Assembly (NCBI GenBank): GCA_015039365.1
Contig: WION01000033.1
Coordinates: forward strand, 1 to 64,000
Direction of reading: 5' to 3'
DNA length: 64,000 bases
Source: Amanita rubescens
Taxonomy: Eukaryota; Basidiomycota; Agaricomycetes; Agaricales; Amanitaceae
Under the pieces are notes generated by a model. The model searched no databases. It was not told where the DNA came from and saw only the letters and a program-made list of their open reading frames with translations. The stretch's first letter is position 1, and each line of letters opens with the position of its first letter. Shown one piece after another: positions 11,501 to 22,385 of this stretch. The translations under genes were made by a program, and so were the position numbers.

Positions 11501-13039
11501 AGAAGCATATTAAAAATATTTCCATAAACTAACTCACCTTTTTGTGTCCCTCAAGGAGCCTATCAGCTTCCAGCTTTGCATAGGCAGAGTCATTGTCAGC
11601 ATCAATGTCATTGCCCTCCTCTTCCTCCTCCTCTTCCTCCTCTGCATCCTCTGCATCCTTATCCTGTTCCTCCCAATCACCATCCTTATCTTCAACACCA
11701 CCACTATCCAAATCCTTCGGGTCCTTTGTCATTTGCTTGCTCACCTTACGACGTTCTGGAGATGGAGGCGCAGAGTTGGCACGTTTGCGCTTTTTCACTT
11801 GCACCGTTGACTTTGCTATAATATTGGAAGTGATCAGTATTAGGTACTAATGACAGCGAATGGGACTTACATTGGCGTGATTGAGGAGTGAAGGACTTTG
11901 CTGGTGTCAAACGTCCTGGTCCTGGGGCAGCTGTGATATGTTTATCAGACAGATAACAATAGAATGGCAAGTTTACGCCATAATCAAGGTTATAGAACAT
12001 ACCTTGATGCGCCAGTGACTTTGCTGATGTCGAACCTTCACCAACAGATAAGATAATGATTAGTTTTATATGTAGATGATAGTATTAATCGATGACAAAC
12101 CTTCGAAACGGCTGAAAAAGAGCTTCGTTCTTGGGGAAAGTTGCTGCTCTTTCAATGCCGAGACCTTATTCGAGGGTTTTGCAACGTGCTTGCCACTGAC
12201 AAGTATGGCAGGTTGTTTTCCCTTGAGGCCTTTGAGGGGGGTTAATCCAACACCCTGAGATGATCTATTTCCATCGCTGTCATCTGCCATTGAATCGCCG
12301 AGGGAGGTATTCTCAGGCTCAGGGGGGAGAACTCGAGTCTCGGAGCTGGGAGAATGGACCCAGTCAATCTTGGATGCGTCTTTGAGAGTCCCGTCTGGTC
12401 GGAGTGCAGGTGTGTCTGGATCGGACATTGCAGATGCTCAGATATCGTGTCTGATGGTGCGCCTCACAAAGGTTCAACGGTAATCGGCTTTACCCGTCTG
12501 AGTTTGAACTTGAATCCTGGCCGCGGACGACGCCCGCTGCAAGTAATCTAATCAATATATCTACCTCCCCTACCAGCAGCGGTCAGGCAACTGCATGGGT
12601 ATACCCCCATGTCCGCTACTCATTCAACAGCCTGACCGCCGAGCTCCACATCCACCCGCCCACTGGACTCGCTGTCGTGATGGTGACGGTGATCCACCAA
12701 CCTCTAATCCCACGCCATCGCCACTGAGTCCCCTCAAACCCACGCCATCGCCGGAATACCAGCCTCAGTAAGCCGCCAGACTTACGGTCTGGCCAATAGA
12801 TCACCTCTGACTTGCCTGTACCCATCCCGTACTCGTGATATCGCCCACCCACTGGTCCTCAAATAGTTCAGTTCGAACTGCAGTTCGAACCGGTTCTGGT
12901 TAAGACCTGGGAGCCAGAACCGGGAACCGGAACCATCCCAGAACTGGTAGAACCGGAACTGGACTGAACCGAAACTACGGTTCAGTTCTGTCGGTTCCGG
13001 TTCTCTGACACTGAACTGGACCGAACTTCGGCCACCCTA
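8532..13039 (-). mobile_element. Complete-looking autonomous hAT transposon
   Basis: Inverted ends start TAGGGTTGCCAAAGTTCAG on the left and TAGGGTGGCCGAAGTTCGG (reverse strand) on the right. Flanking 8-bp repeats are CTTCGTTC (8524-8531) and CTTCATTC (13040-13047), matching at 7 of 8 positions. Subterminal AGTTCAGTTC / GGTTCCGGTTC repeats at 8545-8610 and 12860-13020 are typical transposase binding regions. A hAT transposase gene fills the interior on the minus strand. The element seems to sit within an intron of the plus-strand gene starting at 6946: a donor lies before it and a TTTTCTCGTAG acceptor just after it. It is a plausible source of transposase for the two small TAGGG elements at 2898 and 13740. 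Confidence 0.88.
8675..12428 (-). CDS. hAT family transposase, multi-exon
   Basis: The likely start is at 12428 (MSDPDTPALRPDGTLKDASK) and the stop at 8675. The N-terminal part is disordered, with a basic KKRKRANSAPPSPERRK patch and an acidic EEEEEEEEE run near 11630. A BED-like zinc finger follows (CKVCR near 11350, H residues near 11200-11270). Next come FRILMYQRP-type residues and the RNase-H-like core: SKISITFDAWTSKAYDPYLA near 10700 and IGWATSDNASANDKAM near 10430. EHTIHLAAGDF lies at 10270-10290. The C-terminal hAT dimerisation domain is near 8750-8900: ARDFLAIQGSSVASERAFSS, then RRNN and LQVLKYAY. About a dozen short introns separate the exons; I did not fix every boundary, and saw no stop inside the exon segments that I read. 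The enzyme excises and reinserts TAGGG-ended elements. Confidence 0.8.
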
Positions 13040-13189
13040 CTTCATTCTCATCTTTTCTCGTAGCATTGGATGCAGAAAGAGATCGAAATGAAGGTATTTC
13101 TATTATTTTGTTGCGAATGATTACATTCTAACATATGATACCATATAGCAAAATGTGAAGGAGAAAAAGAAAAAGAAGGAAAATCAGTA

Positions 13190-13262
13190 GGAGAGGGGAA
13201 AGCGGGGGAGGGCAGGGGAAGCGAGGGAAAGCGAGGGAAAGCGGGGGAGGGCGGGGGAAAGC
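13190..13262 (+). repeat. G-rich tandem tract (GGGAAAGCG units)
   Basis: About seven imperfect repeats of GCGAGGGAAA / GCGGGGGAGG make a purine-rich strand with many runs of three or more G. This could form a G-quadruplex or triplex on the plus strand. It lies between the hAT element and the DDE transposase and does not look coding on the plus strand. Confidence 0.5.
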
Positions 13263-13739
13263 ATGTGTTGTAGGCTAGAAATGGGAATTTGTTGGAAAAC
13301 GTGAGAACTGTCGGGAAACGGGGGAAATTTTTTCTAAAAACTGGAACTTTTCTCACAGAGCTACCTCAAAATCCGACTTTGCCGGAAATTTTCGGAAATC
13401 GTTGGATTTTGTGAGAACTGATTCCTACTGGGTCTCAAGAATGATGAGAACGAGATTATCCCTCAGTTTCACGATGAGAGCTGTTTCACAGCCAATGAAT
13501 ACAAGGCCAAGGCTTGGCTCGCTGCTGGCCAGACAATCTTGCAGAAGAAGGGTCGTGGTCGGCTTATCCACGTCTCAGAATTCATCAATCCAATCACAGG
13601 GCATCTGGCAGTACGTGACAAAGGGGGCAACATTACCGATGAGGCACGAAAGATTATCTATCCAGGCTCAGGGGGAGATCCATGGTGGGACACAAACCAA
13701 CTGCTCGAACAAGTCAAGCATGCAGTCAGTGTATTTGAG

Positions 13740-14778
13740 TAGGGATTGGCTGGGGTGAACCCCTGGGTATCCAGATGCATACCCACACCCACACCCTGTG
13801 ACATACCCATACCCTCACTCTGGGTATGGGTTTGGATCAGGGTACATGGCAAGCTGACCCATACCCACACCCACTTCCATACCCACACCCACACCCTTAT
13901 GGGTTATACCCCTTGATGAAGGTAATGATATGTGTAATACAAGTTAATTAAAATGAAAAAGAAAAGAAAAAACTAGTAATTGAAACTAAGGTGAGTCCCA
14001 CCTTCCCTTTTGGCCTTTCCATTCAAAATCATATCCCATCAACATCCCCCTACTCTAGTAGGCCCAGTCCAGCCTCCAATGGTGCCCATCACTGCCACCT
14101 CCTTTAAGCCATGTGAGACAATTTGAAGCAAACAGGACCAGGAGTGCCACTCCTTCCCCTCCATTCCCTTTCCTTTGCTGGCTGACAGAGAAGTGACCCC
14201 ACAGGCCCACCAGCATTGCACCCATGGACCACCAGAAGGAGAACACACTCCTGACCCCCCACCCTCCACCTGAGGTCCCCACTGCCACCCCCAATTCAAC
14301 TCTCTAGCCACACCTGTTCTGGAGCAATCCAAACAGTGAAACCCCACCCAGCAGCCCACTACTCAGGCCGCCACCCTAAGACCTCAGGTGTACAGGCCAC
14401 ACCCAGGTCCAGCCTCTGTAATTGCCACCCTCTGCCATCATCATGACCCATGGAGTGAGCCACTGATGCATGTGGCCCAGTGGCCCTTCACAGGTTCTGC
14501 TTCCAAGGCTCCCCCTGCCCCCCTGCAACTATCAGACACCCACACAGGCTGCATTTGTGACCTGGGCCTGGCCTCTGTCCCAACAGAGCTACCCACATCC
14601 CACCTTATCCTGACATACATAGGAGTGGGTACAGGAGTGGGTATGCCTGATGATACCCAAACCCACGTTGAGGGTATGGGTTTGAATGAGGGTCCATGGA
14701 GTCTGTACCCCCACCCATACCCACTATACACCCACACCCAAGACCCTCAAGGGTTTGGCCAACCCACGCCAATCCCTA
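13740..14778. mobile_element. Small non-autonomous hAT element with perfect 8-bp duplication
   Basis: The ends TAGGGATTGGC are inverted at the two sides, and the flanking repeats TATTTGAG (13732-13739 and 14779-14786) are perfect. The 1039-bp interior has no transposase. It carries GGGTATGGGT / ACCCATACCC and CACACCC repeats within about 180 bp of both ends and a C-rich middle (14040-14560). It has the same organisation as the element at 2898-4351, so both belong to one family of deletion derivatives. It disrupts the DDE transposase gene in the coding sequence. Confidence 0.9.
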
Positions 14779-15227
14779 TATTTGAGCGAGCTCATCCGAA
14801 ATGTGTCGCTCTGTTCATCTTCGACCAATCATCTGCTCACGCATCGCTTGGGCCGGATTCATGAAAGGCCTTTGAAATGAATAAATCAGATGGTGGAAAG
14901 CAGCACGTACAACGGGATACAATTATTCCACAGTCCAACCCTATTGTGGAACATCGCGGGAAGGTTCAGAAAATGACGCTTCCAGATGGGACACAAAAAG
15001 GCTTAGAACGTGTGCTTACAGAACGCGGGTTTAATGTCCGTGGCTTGCCTGCTAAGTGTTCACCAGTCTGTCCAATGGAAAACACCAATTGCTGCATGGC
15101 ACGTCTTCTCAGCAAACAAGAAGATTTTATGAATCAGGTCTCCATGCTTGAGACACTAATATGGAAAAGTGGACATGAGTGCATCTTCTTGCCGAAATTC
15201 CACTGCAAGTTGAATCTGATTGAAATG

Positions 15228-15288
15228 GTGTGTAACTCCCGCCTTTCTCTATTATAATTTATAGACTGATCACTACTACTACTACAAG
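15228..15288 (+). other. Spliceosomal intron in the DDE transposase
   Basis: The donor is GTGTGT after GAAATG and the acceptor is TACAAG. Removing the 61 nt joins the E-M and Y-W-G-W codons in frame, as expected for this transposase family. An ACTGATC branch-like sequence lies about 20 nt before the acceptor. The intron gives a local yardstick for what introns look like in this genome. Confidence 0.75.
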
Positions 15289-15920
15289 TATTGGGGATGG
15301 GCTAAATATTGGTACCGTGAAGTACCAAAGCAGAACTTCGCTGAAGCGAAGGAAATTGCTCTGAAGTACTTAGATGCCTGTCCCACTGATGTCATCCGGC
15401 GGTTTATCAACCGATCATGGCGCTTTTTGAGCGCATACCGGATGGGACTCACTGGAGAAGCAGCAGCATGGGCTGTACGAAAACAGCGCCAGCATCGCCA
15501 AGTATCTAAGCGAGCGATGATGGGGATCGAGGCCCTCTTGAACCCAAATTAGTCACCCAAACTTATGACTTTTTTGGCCAAAAAATTTGGCGGCCCTCAA
15601 AAGTCGTGGGAATAATTCAAAGAGGGTGTTTTTAGACGTATTTCGAGGCGCTGAATCCAAATCTGGTGCCCATTTTACTCAGAAAATTTTAGATCTTGAT
15701 ATATCGAGATTGTCGTGTTTGGTTGTGCGCAACTGTACTGTTGCTCCTTGGACCGCCGCTCCAACCCCCAGTGTGGGAAAAATGACCTACTCAAAAAAAA
15801 TGATAAACAACAACAAACAACAATGATGACCCCCCCCTCCCCCAGGCTAAAAAAAGAAAATGGTTTTGCTTCGCAGGCCAGCCCAGGTAAGGAGCGCCTG
15901 TGACCGGCCTTCGTATACCT

Positions 15921-18575
15921 AACTTATAGCGTGTGAAATATAGAACGTAGCAAAACGTAGCAAAACGTAGTGGCCTCCCTGGCTGCTCCCCTCATCTCAA
16001 ATAAAATGTAGATTGTAATGATGTGATCCCAAGTGACCACCCAAGGTTTTTGAGAGCACCGCTCTTTGTTGTGCTTGTGATATACAACTCATCTTGAAAC
16101 TTATAGCGTGTGAAATATAGAACTTAGTAAAACGTAGCAAAACGTAGCAAAACGTAGTGGCCTCCTTGGCTGCCCCCCTCACCTCAAATAAATTGTAGAT
16201 TGTAATAATATGATACAAAGTGACCACCCAAGTCTTCTGAGAGCACCGCTCTTTGTTGTGCTTGTGATATACAACTCATCTTGAAACTTATAGCGTGTGA
16301 AATATAGAACGTAGCAAAACGTAGCAAAACATAGTGGCCTCCCTGGCTGCTCCCCTCATCTCAAATAAAATGTAGATTGTAATGATGTGATCCCAAGTGA
16401 CCACCCAAGGTGTTTGAGAGCACCGCTCTTTGTTGTGCTTGTGATATGCAACTCATCTTGAAACTTATAGCGTGTGAAATATAGAACTTAGTAAAACGTA
16501 GCAAAACGTAGTGGCCTCCTTGGCTGCCCCCCTCACCTCAAATAAATTGTAGATTGTAATGATATCATCCCAAGTGACCATCCAAGGTTTCTGAGAGCAC
16601 CGCTCTTTGTTGTGCTTGTGATATACAACTCATCTTGAAACTTATAGCGTGTGAAATATAGAACGTAGCAAAACGTAGCAAAACGTAGTGGCCTTCCTGG
16701 CTGCTCCCCTCACCTCAAATAAATTGTAGATTGTAATGATATGATTTAAAGTGACCACCCAAGGTTTTTGAGAGCACCGCTCTTTGTTGTGCTTGTGATA
16801 TACAACTCATCTTGAAACTTATAGCTTGTGAAATATAGAACTTAGTAAAACGTAGCAAAACGTAGTGGCCTCCTTGGCTGCCCCCCTCACCTCAAATAAA
16901 TTGTAGATTGTAATGATATCATCCCAAGTGACCATCCAAGGTTTCTGAGAGCACCGCTCTTTGTTGTGCTTGTGATATACAACTCATCTTGAAACTTATA
17001 GCTTGTGAAATATAGAACGTAGCAAAACGTAGCAAAACGTAGTGGCCTTCCTGGCTGCTCCCCTCACCTCAAATAAATTGTAGATTGTAATGATATGATC
17101 CAAAGTGACCACCCAAGATTTCTGAGAGCACCGCTCTTTGTTGTGCTTGTGATATACAACTCATCTTGAAACTTATAGCGTGTGAAATATAGAACGTAGC
17201 AAAACGTAGCAAAACGTAGTGGCCTTCCTGGCTGCTCCCCTCACCTCAAATAAATTGTAGATTGTAATGATATGATCCAAAGTGACCACCCAAGATTTCT
17301 GAGAGCACCGCTCTTTGTTGTGCTTGTGATATACAACTCATCTTGAAACTTATAGCGTGTGAAATATAGAACGTAGCAAAACGTAGCAAAACGTAGTGGC
17401 CTTCCTGGCTGCTCCCCTCACCTCAAATAAATTGTAGATTGTAATGATATGATCCAAAGTGACCACCCAATGTTTCTAAGAGCACCGCTCTCAATTGTGC
17501 TTGTGATATACAACTCATCTTGAAACTTATAGCGTGTGAAATATAGAACGTAGCAAAACGTAGCAAAACGTAGTGGCCTCCCTGGCTGCTCCCCTCACCT
17601 CAAATAAAATGTAGATTGTAATGATATGATCCAAAGTGACCACCCAAGGTTTCTGAGAGCACCGCTCTCAGTTGTGCTTGTGATAGACAACTCATCTTGA
17701 AACTTATAGCGTGTGAAATATAGAACGTAGCAAAACGTAGCAAAACGTAGTGGCCTTCCTGGCTGCCCCCCTCACCTCAAATAAAATGTAGATTGTAATG
17801 ATATGATCCAAAGTGACCACCCAAGGTTTCTGAGAGCACCACTCTCAGTTGTACTTGTGATATGCAACTCATCTTGAAACTTATAGCGTGTGAAATATAG
17901 AACGTAGCAAAACGTAGCAAAACGTAGTGGCCTTCCTGGCTGCCCCCCTCACCTCAAATAAAATGTAGATTGTAATGATATGATCCAAAGTGACCACCCA
18001 AGGTTTCTGAGAGCACCACTCTCAGTTGTGCTTATGATATACAACTCATCTTGAAACTTATAGCGTGTGAAATATGGAACGTAGCAAAACGTAGTGAAAC
18101 GTCGCGGCCTTCCTGGCTGCTCCCCTCCTCTCAAATAAATTACAGTTTGTAAGGATACGATCCTAAGTGCCCACCCAAGTCTTCTGAGAGCACCGCTCTT
18201 TGTTGTGCTTGTGATATACAACTCATCTTGAAACTTATAGCGTGTGAAATATAGAACTTAGCAAAACGTAGCAAAACGTAGTGGCCTTCCTGGCTGCCCC
18301 CCTCCTCTCAAATAAATTACAGTGTGTAAGTACATGATCCTAAGTGCCCACCCAAGGTTTCTGAGAGCACCGCTCCTTGTTGTGCTTGTGATATACAACT
18401 CATCTTGAAACTTATAGCGTGTGAAATATAGAACTTAGTAAAACGTAGCAAAACATAGTGGCCTCCCTGGCTGCACCCATCCCCTCAAATAAATTACAGT
18501 TGGTAAGGATATAATCCTAAGTGCCCAGCAAAGTTTCCTGAGAGTGCTGCTGCTTGTGATAAGCAAGTTACCTTG
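15921..18575. repeat. Satellite array, about 15 units of about 177 bp
   Basis: Units start near 15921, 16099, 16286, 16461, 16639, 16817, 16993, 17171 and then every 177 bp to about 18408. Each has a 10-bp sub-repeat (ACGTAGCAAA two or three times), the sequence TGGCCTCCCTGGCTGC, and a GAGAGCACCGCTCTC-like inverted motif. In some units the motif is a perfect hairpin CTGAGAGC-ACC-GCTCTCAG; in others GCTCTTTGTT spoils it. The last two or three units are more diverged. There is no reading frame that explains the repeat. The array lies downstream of the transposase and could be heterochromatic. Confidence 0.9.
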
Positions 18576-19100
18576 AAACGTACCAAAACGTAGCCCAAAC
18601 GTACCAAAATGTCGTTGCCTTTCTGGTCACTCCTTACACCTCAAACCCATTGGAATCTTAATTGAGGATGTCCCAATGACATATTTGATAAGTTTGGGAT
18701 AGTCTAGCCATTGTAATGTACACTGTATAGTATTTAACATTCACCGCCTCTTAGCATTTGACCATTGCTGCTGCCATTTCTATACCTCCTCATCTATTTC
18801 TGATGAGCAAAAGGATGTTTCCTTATATCATACATTCCAATTGAACAGTCCAGAGGGGTGTGACAGCAGTGGAGAGCAGAGGGTAAGCGCTCCTGGTGTT
18901 GTGACCTATATGTCACTACAGGTCACAACTTGATGAATATTGAAGGCTCAATAACTCGAAAACTGGACCGCCGATTTCTTAGCTATTGCAGGGTTAGTAA
19001 GTGGTATATGATACCTTTCCATTGATACAATAAGATTTGAAAAAATCTATGATATGTTTATAGTACTAGTGTTATAAAAAGGTGTATAATAGATTGCGCA
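18576..19100. other. Spacer with a degenerate repeat copy
   Basis: No coding signal. The stretch from about 18890 to 19070 (TGTGACCTATATGTCACTAC..., then ACTCGAAAACTGGACCGCCGATTTCTTAGCTA and a TATATGATACC segment) resembles the two better copies at 21290-21500 and 21585-21790, so it is a diverged third member. Confidence 0.45.
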
Positions 19101-19104
19101 CAGG

Positions 19105-19345
19105 GGGGTAATGGGGGTGAAAGGGGGTGACGACGACGACAGCAGGAGGGAAATTGGGGGGGGATGCGGGGCAACGATTGCCAAAAAGGGAAAGGGGACA
19201 GCGGCCGCGATGGGGGATAAAGGGGGGACGACGACGACGACGAGGGGGGTAACGACGACGATGACGAAAGAGGAGGGGGGGTGATGACGACGATGACAAA
19301 AAAGGAAAGGGGCGACGATGACGTCGCGATCGCGACCAAAAATAG
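19105..19345. repeat. GACGAC / GGGGG low-complexity GC-rich tract
   Basis: Runs of (GAC)n and (GAT)n alternate with G5-G8 blocks. Long frames on the minus strand here are simple-sequence artefacts rich in Ser, Pro and Arg. The composition is strongly unlike the AT-rich flanks. Confidence 0.7.
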
Positions 19346-19420
19346 ATCGCGCACCCGAAAACGCGCCTCGGCCCTTCGGGCCCAGGGCGCCGCACCATGC
19401 CCTCGCTTCGCGAGGGCATG
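19323..19420. other. Cluster of three strong palindromes
   Basis: In 100 bp there are three inverted repeats: GTCGCGATCGCGAC, a perfect 14-bp palindrome at about 19323-19336; GGCCC-TTC-GGGCC at 19370-19382; and CATGCCCTCGC-TTC-GCGAGGGCATG at 19396-19420, with an 11-bp perfect stem. Two share the loop TTC. No gene or terminator context explains them. They mark the left edge of the inverted-repeat cluster. Confidence 0.6.
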
Positions 19421-19424
19421 ATGC

Positions 19425-20700
19425 TCAGTGTCAATGTGTGACCATATGGATGCATTATCATATGTGAGGTAGTAGGCAGATGGTGTGGTAATTGATTACA
19501 TGATTAAAGCCACATGGCCTGACCTGCTAGCAGGTGAGGTCATGTGATTGATGAGTCATGTATCCTGCATTTCTGAACAAGGTTAGAAGGCCTCATATGC
19601 ATTGCTCATTCAACCCATTCTTCTGATGGCTGTTGCTCAATCTTCAGTTTATTGCTTCATAATTCTAGAATTCACCTGGAATTGAAATTTGCACAGTGGG
19701 TGGATTTTTTGGCTGGCATCTGGGTAAAGTGTGGGTGACAAATTACAAGATGTCTGCAATCAAATTTGTTATATCCATCCAAGTTGCACTATCCTGAGAG
19801 TGGGAATATGCAATCAACATTTTCATAATGTCAATGTGTGACCATATGGATGCATTATGTGAGGTAGTAGGCAGATGCTCATCAATCACATGACCTCACC
19901 TGCTGGCAGGTCAGGCCATGTGGCAGTGGCTTTACTCAGGTAATCAATTATTACATTATCTGCCTACCTTAGTACATAATGCATCCATACTATGGTCACA
20001 TATTGACATCATAATATGTTGATTGAATATTCCTGCTTTCAGCAGAGTACAACTTGGATGGATATAACAAATTTGATCAAAGTGGTGCAGACATATTGTA
20101 CTTTGTCACCCAGGCTCCAGCTAAACAATTCACCCAATGTGCAAATTGCTCATTCCAGCTCAAGTCATAGAATTTTCATGCAATAAACTGAAGATTGAGA
20201 AAAAGCTATCAATGGGTTGAATGAGCAAGGCATATGAGGCCTTCTACCCTTGTTTAGAAATGCAGGATACATGACTCATCAACCACATGACCTCACCTGC
20301 TGGCAGGTCAGGCCATGTGGCTTTAATCAGGTAATCAATTATCACATCATCTTCACATAATGCATCCATTGCAGACATCTTGTAATTTGTCACCCACACT
20401 TCACCCAGGCTCCAGCTAAACAATCCACCCAATGTGCAAATTTCAATTCCAGCTGAATTCTAGAATTATCCTGAAGATTGAGCAACAGTTATCAATGGGT
20501 GAATGAGCAAGGCATGTGAGGCCTTCTAACCTTGTTCAGAAATGCAGGATACATGACTCATCAATCACATGACCTCACCTGCTGGCTGGTCAGGCCATGT
20601 GGCTTTAATCAGGTAATCAATTATCACACTATCTACCTACCTTACATATGTAATGCATCCATGATATGGTCACGTATAGACATCATGACTCAATGGTGAT
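19425..20700. repeat. Cluster of large inverted and direct repeats
   Basis: The module GTCAATGTGTGACCATATGG...GCATTATGTGAGGTAGTAGGCAGAT occurs forward at 19427 and about 19828. It occurs in inverted form (ATCTGCCTACCTT...TAATGCATCCAT...GGTCACATATTGACATC) at about 19958-20010 and 20630-20690. A second module with CATGTGATTGATGAGTCATGTATCCTGC is forward near 19540 and inverted near 20265-20300 and 20545-20590. The DNA can fold into hairpins with arms of a few hundred bases. No ORF is convincing. It may be a nested foldback or MITE cluster. Confidence 0.7.
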
Positions 20701-21290
20701 TTAAATCCCTGCTTTCAGCATAGTGCAACTTGGATGGATATAACAAATTTGATCAAAATGGTGCAAACATATTGTTTTGTCACCTACACCTCACCCAGGC
20801 TCCAGCTAAACAATCCACCTAATGTGCAAATTGCCTATTCCAGCTCACATCATAGAGTTATGTATGTATAAAGCAATAAACTGAAGATTGAGCAAAAGCT
20901 ATCAGAATGGGTTGGATGAGCAAAGCATAGGTAATGGCACAGATACAGGTAATCTGTACAGATTGCAGATAAGTACCCTTGACAGGACAGATACAGATAC
21001 AGTGGTCAGGGGTATCTATCTGTAATCTGTGACTATCTGTTAACTTTTCTCTCATGTTCAAAGCAGAGAGACCACCTGAAAACCATCATCTGCTTTGCTA
21101 AGTATATCTATGGTGACCTAATTCCTCACTGCAGTTGCACACATGCATGCCCACTGCTGAAAAGGTCACAATCCACAACTGTTTGTCTTGGCACTGGTAC
21201 TCAAGTAGTACACAACTTCATGATTTGGCAATCACAATTTCATCAGAGTATTTGGAAAAGCTTTTCCTAGATGCAGACCATTCTGTGTGA
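20700..21290. other. Repeat-rich spacer
   Basis: The first 200 bp continue the inverted-repeat cluster (CAGCTAAACAATCCACC, GCAATAAACTGAAGATTGAGCAA). Around 20930-21060 there is a purine/pyrimidine mix of ACAGATACAG-type short repeats. No gene was recognised. Confidence 0.45.
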
Positions 21291-21790
21291 GTGACATGTA
21301 TTACTGTCACATGCATCCAAATAGGGAAAGTCTCCATGAAAGGGCTGCACATTGTTTCCTTTATAACTCCAAAACTAAACCACCAATTCCTTAGCTATGG
21401 TAGGGTTGATATACCAAGCATATAAGCTCTGAATTGATATCTTTACTTTCAGGAAAAAATGGTTCTTCATTATACATATATAGGTATAAAATCTACATTA
21501 ATCATGCAAGGTATCAGAGCAGAGCCTGTTTACCCACCCACATGCACATAATGAAGAATTGCAGCTGCAGGTTGTAATGTGTGATATGTAACTGTCACAT
21601 CCTCCAAATATGGAAATTCACCATGAGAGGGCTGTACTTTGTTTCCTTCATATTACAAGAACTACTCCACCAATTACTTAGCTATTCTAGAGTTGATATC
21701 CAATGCATATAAGCCTTCATTTAATGTACTTACTCTCAGGAAAAAATGCTTCTTTGTTATACATATATAAGTATAAAATTCATATTAATG
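21290..21790. repeat. Two diverged direct copies of a repeat of about 220 bp
   Basis: Copy 1 (about 21290-21500) and copy 2 (about 21585-21790) share, in order, GTAACTGTCACAT, a GGAAA..CTCCATGA.AGGGCTG block, ACTCCACCAATT..TTAGCTAT, CATATAAGC, CAGGAAAAAATG and TTATACATATATA.GTATAAAAT. They are non-coding and repeat-derived. Confidence 0.6.
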
Positions 21791-22385
21791 TCATGATTGG
21801 CGGATAATTGTATCACTTATATAGATGAAAAATGGTCCGCCGATGGCACCGTTGGAATAGGCGGACCATTTTCACATGATTTTGATTGGTAACAATGCCA
21901 TGTTCGGCTTTAAGGAAAATAATCTTCCGCACATTACAATGTCTTGATTGGCGGATAATTGGATCACGTATATAGATGAAAAATAGTCCGCCGATGGCAC
22001 CGTTGGAATAGGCGGACCATTTTCACATGGTTTTGGTTGGTCACAATGTTATGTTTGGCTTGACACAAAATAATCTTCTGCACATTACAATGTTTTGATT
22101 TGCAGATAATTGTATCACTTATATAGATGAAAATGGTCCGCCGATGCCAGCGTTGGAATAGGCGGACCATTTTCACATGGTTTCAATTGGTAACAATGCT
22201 ATGTTTGGCTTTAAAGAAAATAATCTTCTGCACATTACAATGTTTTGATTGGCGGATAATTGGATCACTTATATAAATGAAAAATGGTCCGCCGATGGCA
22301 GCGTTGTAATAGGCGGACCATTTTCACATGGTTTTGGTTGGTCACAACACTATGTTTGGCTTGACACAAAATAATCTACCGTGAA
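21790..22385. repeat. Four tandem units of about 150 bp, each with a TCCGCC hairpin
   Basis: Units begin near 21797, 21950, 22098 and 22249 with TTGGCGGATAATTG. Each holds AAAATGGTCCGCC and, about 20 bases later, its inverted copy GGCGGACCATTTT, a 13-bp perfect arm around the loop GATGGCACCGTTGGAATA or variants. Changes occur mainly in the loop and spacers, while the arms are kept in all four units. After 22385 degenerate TCCGC motifs continue to about 22760. Confidence 0.8.

Larger units (their letters stand above)
13402..15552 (+). pseudogene. Tc1/IS630-like DDE transposase gene, split by a small hAT element
   Basis: The 5' part (13402-13739) encodes IIPQFHDESCFTANEYKAK with the first catalytic Asp, then KKGRGRLIHVSEFINP and IIYPGSGGDPWWDT. 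It breaks at the 8-bp duplication. After the insert the frame resumes with ALFIFDQSSAHASL (second Asp), KGLERVLTERGFNVRG, CSPVCPMENTNCCMARLL and HECIFLPKFHCKLNLIEM, equivalent to the LPPYSPxLNPIE motif with the catalytic Glu. A 61-nt intron (15228-15288) separates this from YWGWAKYWYREVPKQNF, and the stop is at 15550-15552. Only the hAT insertion clearly breaks it. The N-terminal helix-turn-helix exons should lie upstream of 13402 but were not identified. This family is very common in agaricomycete genomes. Confidence 0.75.

Noticed and set aside
15921..18575. AG-ATT-GTAATG in every 177-bp satellite unit, resembling the 3-nt exon pattern
   Set aside because: The triplet is the same in all units, the donor is weak, the unit has no neighbouring coding exons, and one fixed motif copied by a satellite is not independent evidence.
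19058..19461. Minus-strand Ser/Pro/Arg-rich frames
   Set aside because: They come from GAC/G-run simple repeats and match no protein pattern.
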